From: JADJOY01 sp016713535 [NCBI: Deltaproteobacteria bacterium]
GTDB taxonomy: Bacteria > JADJOY01
Direction of reading: 5' to 3'
Length of the DNA stretch: 64,000 bases
Assembly (NCBI GenBank): GCA_016713535.1
Contig: JADJOY010000008.1
Location: 1 to 64,000, forward strand
The notes beneath the pieces are model-generated. The model was given only the letters and a program-made list of their open reading frames with translations, ran no database searches and was not told the origin of the DNA. The position numbers and the translations under genes were made by a program. Shown here in pieces: positions 36,933 through 43,137 of this stretch (the stretch's first letter is position 1; each line of letters begins with the position of its first letter).

Positions 36933-37187
36933 ACGCCGCCCTCGATGCGGTGGGCAGCACCCGGAGATCGTTCGCAGGCGGCACCCGCACGGGAGGTGCA
37001 TGGTTCGCTGCGACGTTGGAAGCTCGTTCGTGCTCGGCGTGTAGGTTCGTGTGGCTGGGCGATGACGCCTCATCGAGACGCCGCTGGCGCGGCCTGTCGA
37101 CGGACCCGCTCGGGGGGGCGTGGCCCGACCTCCGGCGCGTGGCCGAGCCCGTCGAGCGGTCTTGCGCTCGAGCACGCTCCAGCCTCT

Positions 37188-37226
37188 GCCGGGAGGGCCG
37201 CGCGCCGCGCGGCCGGCGATACGCGA
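37188..37226 (+). repeat. Family C palindromic repeat, copy C4
   Basis: GCCGGGAGG, the palindrome GGCCGCGCGCCGCGCGGCC, then GGCGATACGCG. It lies in the gene-free interval 36933-37318. The preceding GAGCACGCTCCAG also matches the sequence before copy C2, so the element is longer than the core. The rest of this interval shows nothing recognisable. Confidence 0.7.
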
Positions 37227-37318
37227 TGAGGTCGGATCGACTGCTCGGTCGATCCCGGTAGACCGACTTGTCCCCGATCCGGCGGGGCAACGAGTCGCGA
37301 CCGGCTGCCGGCGCGTGC

Positions 37319-37758
37319 TCAGTCCAGAACCCAGTCGATGAACCCGGCAGGATCCCCGTCGACGAGCGCATACGCAACGACCCAGGTCACGGCGAGGCAC
37401 ACCGCCCACCCGCCGAGGACCGGCCGCACGCGGGTCGCTCGCCGGACCACGGCGAGCGCTGGAAGGAGCACGATCGCTGCTCGCGCCGTGAGGGTGGCGA
37501 GCGCCGTGACCGTCACGGCGAGATCCGCGAGCGGCCCCTCGACGGCGTCACGATGGATGACCGGCCACCCGCCGAACGACAGCCGGACGTAGGCCGCGGA
37601 CCAGGCGATCAGCGCGAGGGCGACCGCAGGAACCGACGCCGCCGCCCACGACGACACGCGCACCCAGGATCGATCCGGTACTCGGCGAAGACGCGCGGCG
37701 CCGCCCGGAGAACGATCGCCAGGGCGACCAGCAGGCACCCGAGCTCGAGCCTCCGCAT
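37319..37758 (-). CDS. Small multi-pass membrane protein, one frameshift
   Basis: An ATG at 37758 gives MRRLELGCLLVALAIVLRAAP, a clear first membrane segment, reading to EYRIDP near 37668. There the frame changes (one missing base) and continues WVRVSSWAAASVPAVALALI. Two more hydrophobic segments follow (VTVTALATLTARAAIVLLPA and GWAVCLAVTWVVAYALV), ending GFIDWVLD. Corrected length is ~146 residues. Function unknown. It sits in the repeat-rich accessory island. Confidence 0.62.
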
Positions 37759-37827
37759 CCACGGCCCCCGGCGCGGTGCCGTTCCGGGCTGCGCGGCCTT
37801 GTCCGCGCGTCGCGTGGAACGCGACGG

Positions 37828-37950
37828 CCTTTGGGGTGGGGTCCCCGTCCGGACCGCGGCGACGGAGCGCCGCGGCTCCAGCCAGACGGGGCGGGGTCTT
37901 GACGGAGACCCCGAGGAAAGACGGCGCGGGGGGCTGGAACAGCCCCCCGC
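37828..37950 (-). repeat. Family B triple-hairpin repeat, copy B1
   Basis: Three hairpins in a row: CCCCGTCC/GGACGGGG-type with nested GCGGCG/CGCCGC, CGGGGTCTT/GAGACCCCG, and GGGGGGCTG-GAA-CAGCCCCCC. It is almost identical to copy B2 at 40081-40203. Like B2 it directly abuts the 3' end of a kinase coding sequence, here only a remnant. Confidence 0.85.
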
Positions 37951-37951
37951 A

Positions 37952-38060
37952 TCAACCCTGTATCGGCAGCTCGATCACGAAGGTCGTGCCGTGGGGCTTG
38001 CGGTCGCACAGCCGGATGTAGCCGTGGGTGGTGAGGTCGACCTCGCCCCCGCGGTCCCGC
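37952..38060 (-). pseudogene. Decayed duplicate of the 3' end of the neighbouring ntrY-like gene
   Basis: Bases 37951-38028 match 40203-40280 almost exactly, including the TGA stop and codons for the last ~25 residues (HGTTFVIELPIQG). From about 38029 the sequence (GTGGGTGGTGAGGTCGACCT) matches 40437-40460 instead, so roughly 160 bp were deleted from the copy. Beyond ~38060 similarity fades. It has no coding capacity of its own. Confidence 0.8.
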
Positions 38061-38169
38061 GGGACCGTCCGATGCGCTGGCGGCCCGTCAGCCCTCGTGC
38101 GATCGTGCGAGTCGAGCCGGCCTCTGCGGCCGGAACGATCGTTCGGAAGCGGTCACCGCCAGGTGGTCG

Positions 38170-38454
38170 ATGAAGCTGACACTCCGGAGCGTCCAGATCT
38201 TCGCCTTCGTCTGCAGCGTTACGGCCTGGACGCTGAGCACCTCCATGGAGCACCAGATGCCGATCAAACGGACCAGCGCCGGTTACGTGGACAAGACTGG
38301 AAGTCCCTGCAGCGAATCAGACTTTCGACGTGGCGTAACCGCTGCGCGGGTGTTCGTTGGCGGTGGGGTCGTGATGGCTCTATCGACTCTGGGTTTGGCT
38401 CTACGCGAGGAAGCCGATCCCGGCCGCCTGACCCGCCGATCGATGCGATCGTGA
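38170..38454 (+). CDS. Small putative membrane protein
   Basis: 94 residues starting MKLTLRSVQIFAFVCSVTAW, with two hydrophobic segments (residues ~7-23 and ~60-78) separated by a polar loop with one cysteine. GC content is lower than in neighbouring genes, and AGGTGG precedes the ATG. No family recognised. It could be a recent arrival in the island. Bases 38455-38658 after it hold nothing I can identify. Confidence 0.45.
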   Translation: MKLTLRSVQIFAFVCSVTAWTLSTSMEHQMPIKRTSAGYVDKTGSPCSESDFRRGVTAARVFVGGGVVMALSTLGLALREEADPGRLTRRSMRS

Positions 38455-38658
38455 GGTTCCCGTCGCAACGGGCGTCTCGATCGGCCCCCCGCTCTGGCGG
38501 AACGCTGGCGCGGGTCCATCCGCGCAGACGAGCGGCGTGGGAGTCGTGTGAGCCCGAGCCGGGTTTCAGCGTGATCGCTGCGAGCCGCTGCCGAGACTTT
38601 CGCCCGACGCATCGGGTCGCTAGTGCACGAGGGGGTGGGCTACCGATAGTACCGGAGT

Positions 38659-38668
38659 ATGGTACCAT
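38659..38668. promoter_or_regulatory. Palindrome in the hicAB promoter region
   Basis: ATGGTACCAT is a perfect 10-bp palindrome eight bases upstream of the hicA start. A related AGTACCGGAGTATGGTACC array surrounds it. HicB (or HicA-HicB) autoregulates through upstream palindromes; assignment here is positional. Confidence 0.45.
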
Positions 38669-38675
38669 CAGCGCC

Positions 38676-38932
38676 GTGAAGCGGCGGCATCTCAAGACCC
38701 TGGATGCGGTCTTTGCCCGTCCCATCAGCGCCAACATCCAGTGGCGGGACATCGAAGCCACTGTTCGTGGAGTTGGGGGCCGAGGTGTCGGAGCGGGAGG
38801 GTAGCCGCGTAGCGGTGATCCCTCTTCGGGGAGGTCAGGGTGTTTCACCGGCCTCACCCGAACCCGACCACCGACAAGGGGGCCGTCGCCAGTATTCGAA
38901 AATGGCTCGAGCAGCACGGAGTCACCCCATGA
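38676..38932 (+). CDS. hicA: HicA-type mRNA interferase toxin, two frameshifts
   Basis: It starts at GTG 38676: MKRRHLKTLDAVFARPISAN, then IQWRDIEA. An extra base near 38761 and an extra C in CCC at ~38822 each shift the frame. Reading across them gives LFVELGAEVSEREGSRVAVI and LFGEVRVFHRPHPNP, then TDKGAVASIRKWLEQHGVTP, a textbook HicA sequence with its catalytic HRPHP histidines. Corrected length is 84 residues. The stop overlaps the hicB ATG. As written the toxin would be inactive. It is either inactivated or, given similar indels elsewhere, mis-sequenced. Confidence 0.85.
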
Positions 38933-39258
38933 ACACGATGACCCTCGACGGCTATCACGCGAAGATCGAGTACGACGCCGAGCTCGATAGGTTCCGGGGA
39001 GAGATCCTGGGCCTCAATGGCGGCGCGGACTTCTACGGGCGGAATCCCAAGGAGCTTCGCGCCGAGTTCAGGAAGTCCCTGCAGATCTTCCTGGAGGTGT
39101 GCACCGAGAAAGGTATCGAGCCGCGTCGTCACTACTCGGGCAAGTTCAACTTGCGGATTTCGCCGGAACTGCACGAGCGGCTGGCGATCGTGGCGCAGGC
39201 CGAGGGCAAGAGCATCAATCGGCTGGCGCAGGAGGCGCTGGAGAAGGTCGTGGCCTGA
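38929..39258 (+). CDS. hicB: HicB-type antitoxin
   Basis: 109 residues from ATG 38929 (ATGA overlap with hicA). The N-terminal partial RNase H-like fold reads YHAKIEYDAELDRFRGEILG and ADFYGRNPKELRAEFRKSLQ. The C-terminal ribbon-helix-helix DNA-binding part is KFNLRISPELHERLAIVAQA and SINRLAQEALEKVV. Intact. HicB binds HicA and represses the operon. Confidence 0.92.
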   Translation: MNTMTLDGYHAKIEYDAELDRFRGEILGLNGGADFYGRNPKELRAEFRKSLQIFLEVCTEKGIEPRRHYSGKFNLRISPELHERLAIVAQAEGKSINRLAQEALEKVVA

Positions 39259-39364
39259 TGCTTGCCGTGCCCCGAGCGGCCCGGCTGCGGTTCAACTCGG
39301 TCGGGTCGCCGGCTTCGTGAGCACAGGGTTGGAGGATCTGTTGCCCGGAGTCGACGCGAAGCTC

Positions 39365-40057
39365 ATGGAGGATTTGCCGCGGTTCACGTATCACCCCGAT
39401 CCGATCCGGACGGGCGTGATCGAGCCGAGCAGCGCTACGTGCGTGGCCTGTGATCGAGCTCGCGGATGGATCTACACGGGGCCGGTGTACGCCCACGAGG
39501 AGCTGGATTCCGCGCTGTGCCCTTGGTGCATCGCTGACGGCAGCGCCGCCGAGCGATTCGACGCGAGCTTCGTGGATGGCCACTATCTGGCCGGTGCCGT
39601 CGCGGACGGCGTGATCGACGAGGTCCGGCATCGAACACCGGGATACGTGTCGTGGCAGGGAGATCGGTGGGCCGTGCACTGTGGCGACGCTTGCGAGTGC
39701 CATGGCGATCTACCGAGGGAAGTCCTGGCGCGGCTCGATGAGGATGCGAAGGCATTTCTCTGGAAAGAGCTCGAGCTCGACGAGAGGCGTTGGACGGCCC
39801 TGCTCAAGTCATACCGGCCGGGTGGCCAGCCCGCCAGGCCGTGGAAGACGCCGCAGTCGAAGGCTCGAAGCCGCGGATCGATCGAAATCGCAGGCACGGC
39901 TCGGCCAGCGCCGCGGGGGGACGGAGCCCCCCGCGCTACGAAAGCCATCGTAGCGACGGGGGTTCCATCCCCCGTCGCCGGGCCTACGCGGCTTCCGTCA
40001 GCGACCCAGAGGGAAAGATTCACAGCCTCAGCGCGACGCCACGAGCGCAGCGAGTGA
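39365..40057 (+). CDS. cbrC: CbrC-family (UPF0167) protein with repeat-encoded C-terminus
   Basis: From ATG 39365 it reads MEDLPRFTYHPDPIRTGVIE, the family start; a GTG at 39317 is an alternative. Family motifs: CVACDRARGWIYTGPVYAHE, ALCPWCIADGSAAERFDASF, and the TPGYVSWQGDRW/HCGDACECHG region, with the cysteine pairs expected to bind metal. CbrC is linked in E. coli to colicin E2 resistance; the biochemical role is unknown. The family domain ends around residue 170. The last ~50 residues are encoded by repeat A3 and its flank (GDGAPRAT...PSPVAG) and end inside it. About 230 residues in total. Confidence 0.85.
   Translation: MEDLPRFTYHPDPIRTGVIEPSSATCVACDRARGWIYTGPVYAHEELDSALCPWCIADGSAAERFDASFVDGHYLAGAVADGVIDEVRHRTPGYVSWQGDRWAVHCGDACECHGDLPREVLARLDEDAKAFLWKELELDERRWTALLKSYRPGGQPARPWKTPQSKARSRGSIEIAGTARPAPRGDGAPRATKAIVATGVPSPVAGPTRLPSATQRERFTASARRHERSE
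39913..40037 (+). repeat. Family A triple-hairpin repeat, copy A3, forming a gene end
   Basis: Core 39913-39981 has GCGGGGGG/CCCCCCGC, GCTACG/CGTAGC and GCGACGGGGG/CCCCCGTCGC. The loop of the middle hairpin differs from A1 while the stem is kept. The ~55-bp 3' flank (GATTCACAGCCTCAGCGCGA) matches A2. It is read by the CbrC-family gene in the same frame as A1 is read by the glycosyltransferase. Confidence 0.88.
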
Positions 40058-40080
40058 CTCGGGGGTGGGACCCGCGCCGG

Positions 40081-40203
40081 CCTTTGGGGTGGGGTCCCCG
40101 TCCGGACCGCGGCGACGGAGCGCCGCGGCTCCAGCGGACGGGGCGGGGTCTTGACGAAGACCCCGAGGAAAGACGGCGCGGGAGGCTGGAACAGCCCCCC
40201 GCA
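40081..40203 (-). repeat. Family B triple-hairpin repeat, copy B2, at the 3' end of the kinase gene
   Basis: Hairpins CCCCGTCCG/CGGACGGGG with nested GCGGCG/CGCCGC, CGGGGTCTT-GACG-AAGACCCCG, and GGGAGGCTG-GAA-CAGCCCCCC. It touches the TGA of the kinase gene at 40204 and may help end or stabilise that transcript, though no T-run follows. Confidence 0.85.
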
Positions 40204-42441
40204 TCAACCCTGTATCGGCAGCTCGATCACGAAGGTCGTGCCGTGGGGCTTGCGGTCGCGCAGCCGGATGTAGCCGTGGTGGTCGGCGACGATGGTGCTG
40301 ACGATCGCGAGGCCGAGCCCGGTGCCGCCGACGCGCGTCGAGTAGTAGGGCTCGAAGAGCCGCGGGCGGACGTCGGGCGGGATGCCGGGGCCGGTGTCCG
40401 AGATCTCGAGCCGCGCGAGGTCGAGGAGCCGGTTGAAGTGGGTGGTGACGTCGACCTGGCCCTCGGCGCCGTCGATCGCGCGGATGGCGTTCTCGACCAG
40501 GTTGATGATGACCCTCTTCAACTGCTCGCGGTCGAGGTTGAAGACCGGGATGTCGGCGTCGAGGGTGCGGGTGAAGCGGATCTTGTCGTGGGTACCCTCG
40601 TAGAGCGCGAGCGCTTCCTCGACGATGTCGTTGAGCGAGTTGGGCGTGGGGTTCGAGGCCGGCATCCGCGCGAAGTCGGAGAACTCGCTGACCAGCTTCT
40701 TGAGGCCCTCGACCTGGCTCACGATGGTGCTGGTGCACTCGGTGAGCACGTCGGCGTCGGCGCCCACCACCTTCTCGTAGCGGTTCTGGATGCGCTGCGC
40801 GGCGAGCTGGATCGGCGTGAGCGGATTCTTGATCTCGTGCGCGATCCGCCGCGCCACCTCGCGCCAGGCGGCCATGCGCTGCGCCTTGAGGAGCTGGGTC
40901 AGGTCCTCGAACACGAAGAGCAGGCCGAGGAACTCGCGCTCCTCGTCGCGTAGCAGCGTGACGCTCGCGAGCAGTGTCACGGTGCGGTCCTCGATCGTGA
41001 GCTGGATCTGGCGGTCGATGGTGTCGGTCTTGGCGCGGCCGAGGTCGCGCACCAGCCCGCGGAAGACCTCGCGCTGCTCCTGGGACAGGATCGAGCGGTA
41101 GCGGTGATGCAGGCTCTCGGCGGCGCGGATGTCGAGGAGCCGCTCGGCCGACTTGTTGATGGTGGTGATGCGCCCGCGCCCATCGAGCGACACCACGCCC
41201 GCGGCGACGTTCTTGAGGATCGTCTCGATGTAGCGGCGGCGCTCGTCGAGCGCGGCGCGGCTCTCGCGCAGCTCGGCGGTCATCTGATTGAAGTCGGTGA
41301 CCAGCGTGCCGAGCTCGTCGTCGGTGGAGCGCTCGATGTGGACGTCGAGGTCGCCCTCGGTGACCCGGCGGGTGGCGGCGGCGAGCAGGCTGATCGGCCC
41401 GGTGAGCGTCCGCGACAGGTAGAAGCCGAACCACGTCGCCGCGAAGATGCTGAGTAGCGTGAGGGCGATGAAGACCGCGAGGTAGCTCTGGCGGATCGGC
41501 TTGCGGCCCACCACGAGCTGGCGGTACTGCTCGAAGTTGCCGCGCACGGTCTTGACGCCCTGCTCGAGGCTCTCGGGCACCCACCGGCTCACCACCACCA
41601 CTGCGCCGGGAAAATCGCCGCCGGGTGGGGGCGGGATCGGCGCGGCCGCGCGGATCAGGTCGCCGCCCTCGCCCGTGGCGGGTCTGAGCTTGCCGCGCAC
41701 CGCCTGCACCGACGTGTCCGCGAGCCCGCGCAGCGCGGACTGCACCAGCGAAGCCTGCGGGTCGGTGCCGGGAAAGCGCGGACTTCCCTCGGCATCGGCC
41801 CGCCCGAGCGCTCGTCCGTCGGGTCCGAGCACCTCGACCGCCGAGATCGGGTCCTCGTCGGCGGTCTTCGCGAGCAGCGACGCCAGCGCGCCCTCGCGTC
41901 CGGGCGCGAGGAGCTCGTCGTCGGCGATCTCGCCGGCGACGCGCTGGGCGAAGGCGCTCGCGTCCGCCGCTTTGTCCTTGTAGAAGACCTGCGCGATCTC
42001 GAGCGCGCTCTCGAGGGATTCCTCGACCTTGCTGTCGAACCAGTCGTCGAGGCTGCGCGACACCACCTGCATGGCGCTGATGAAGAGGACCGCGGTGGGG
42101 AAGAGCGAGAGCGCTACGAACGCCACCACCAGCTTGCTGCGCAGCTTGGCTCCGAGCACACCCTTCCTGCGCTCGAGCATCAGCTTGACGACGTTCCGGA
42201 TCAGCAGGAACAGCATCAAGAGGATCAACACCACGTTGGCGTTGATCAGCAGCGACAGGTAGATCCAGCTCTGGCCGGGGACCCGCAGGTCTCCGCGCAG
42301 GGCGCTGCGGATCGCGAAGAACATCGCTCCGCTGATCGCGGAGATGAGCAGGATCAGGAAGGTCTCGCGCCGCCGCCGCTGCGCCTCGTGGCTGCCGCGC
42401 GCCGGCGGGCGCGGGATCGAGTAGGCGTCGGTGTCGGTCAC
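40204..42441 (-). CDS. ntrY: NtrY-like membrane sensor histidine kinase
   Basis: 745 residues from GTG 42441 (GTGA overlap with the DUF4390 gene). Two or three N-terminal membrane segments (FLILLISAISGAMFFAI, then WIYLSLLINANVVLILLML and FVALSLFPTAVLFIS) precede a long periplasmic sensor region. Another membrane segment (~residue 330), a HAMP domain (SRTLTGPISLLAAATRR) and a PAS domain (VAAGVVSLDGRGRITTINKS) follow. The kinase core has IAHEIKNPLTPIQLAAQRI (phospho-accepting His ~535), N-box NLVENAIRAID, DTGPGIPP and GGTGLGLAIVSTI. All catalytic boxes are intact. NtrY usually pairs with the regulator NtrX, but none is encoded next to it. Confidence 0.93.
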   Translation of the reverse strand: MTDTDAYSIPRPPARGSHEAQRRRRETFLILLISAISGAMFFAIRSALRGDLRVPGQSWIYLSLLINANVVLILLMLFLLIRNVVKLMLERRKGVLGAKLRSKLVVAFVALSLFPTAVLFISAMQVVSRSLDDWFDSKVEESLESALEIAQVFYKDKAADASAFAQRVAGEIADDELLAPGREGALASLLAKTADEDPISAVEVLGPDGRALGRADAEGSPRFPGTDPQASLVQSALRGLADTSVQAVRGKLRPATGEGGDLIRAAAPIPPPPGGDFPGAVVVVSRWVPESLEQGVKTVRGNFEQYRQLVVGRKPIRQSYLAVFIALTLLSIFAATWFGFYLSRTLTGPISLLAAATRRVTEGDLDVHIERSTDDELGTLVTDFNQMTAELRESRAALDERRRYIETILKNVAAGVVSLDGRGRITTINKSAERLLDIRAAESLHHRYRSILSQEQREVFRGLVRDLGRAKTDTIDRQIQLTIEDRTVTLLASVTLLRDEEREFLGLLFVFEDLTQLLKAQRMAAWREVARRIAHEIKNPLTPIQLAAQRIQNRYEKVVGADADVLTECTSTIVSQVEGLKKLVSEFSDFARMPASNPTPNSLNDIVEEALALYEGTHDKIRFTRTLDADIPVFNLDREQLKRVIINLVENAIRAIDGAEGQVDVTTHFNRLLDLARLEISDTGPGIPPDVRPRLFEPYYSTRVGGTGLGLAIVSTIVADHHGYIRLRDRKPHGTTFVIELPIQG

Positions 42442-43067
42442 GGCAGCGCGACGGTCACCCAGCCCGTGTCGAAGCCCCAGCCCGGCAGGAAGAACAGGAT
42501 CTTCTCGAGCCCGAGCGGGAGCATCCCGTCGCGCGAGTCGCAGCTCAGGCGCACGCGGGCGAGCTTGGGGCCTGCGCTCGCGAGGTCGGTGCGGATCGGC
42601 GCGTCGACGGTGCCGATGCGGTGCTCGGCCTCGTCGAACGACGAGGTTTCGTAGTGGCCCCCGGCGCCGTTCGCGACGTCCACCCGGTAGCGCTTGGTGA
42701 CGTTGTCGTACGTGATGGTGCGGGTCTCGGTGTCGCGCTCGACGGTCTCGTCGAGCCACAGGGTCCGCGGGCGGCCGATCTCCCACGTCACCAGCACGGT
42801 CGCGATCACGCCGCTCTCGATGGCGTCACGGCTCTGCTGGTCGAAGAGCTTTTCGGCCTGGAACCGCAGCCGGTTGCCGCCGTCGGCGGTGTGTTCGACG
42901 ACGAGACCGCCGCCTTCGGATCGGACGTCGGTGGCCCGCGCGATCCGCGGCGCGGTCGCGGCGGTGACGGCGAGCGCGCCAGCGAGGAGCATGACCGCAG
43001 CGACGCGCCGACGCACCGGCGGGTGGGGTGGCGAGGTGAGCATCGGGGGCGCCGCTGAGAGCCGCAT
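42438..43067 (-). CDS. DUF4390 protein, exported, upstream of NtrY
   Basis: About 209 residues from ATG 43067; an ATG at 43043 is also possible. A hydrophobic leader (RRVAAVMLLAGALAVTAATA) is followed by the DUF4390 beta-rich domain: LVTWEIGRPRTLWLDETVER, then YDNVTKRYRVDV and LARVRLSCDSRDGMLPLGLE. DUF4390 genes commonly sit directly before ntrY and may feed it a periplasmic signal; that role is inferred. The stop overlaps the kinase start. Confidence 0.88.
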   Translation of the reverse strand: MRLSAAPPMLTSPPHPPVRRRVAAVMLLAGALAVTAATAPRIARATDVRSEGGGLVVEHTADGGNRLRFQAEKLFDQQSRDAIESGVIATVLVTWEIGRPRTLWLDETVERDTETRTITYDNVTKRYRVDVANGAGGHYETSSFDEAEHRIGTVDAPIRTDLASAGPKLARVRLSCDSRDGMLPLGLEKILFFLPGWGFDTGWVTVALP

Positions 43068-43137
43068 GGCGAGCACGTCTCGCGATCCCGCGCCCGCGCG
43101 CCGTGGCCCCGTCACGCGCGGACCTGCCGTGCGCGGC

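Noticed and set aside
39790-40953. A 387-residue plus-strand frame covering repeats and the kinase end
   Set aside because: It is antisense to the NtrY gene and reads through repeat DNA. Its resemblance to the frame at 37268-38173 only reflects the duplicated DNA.
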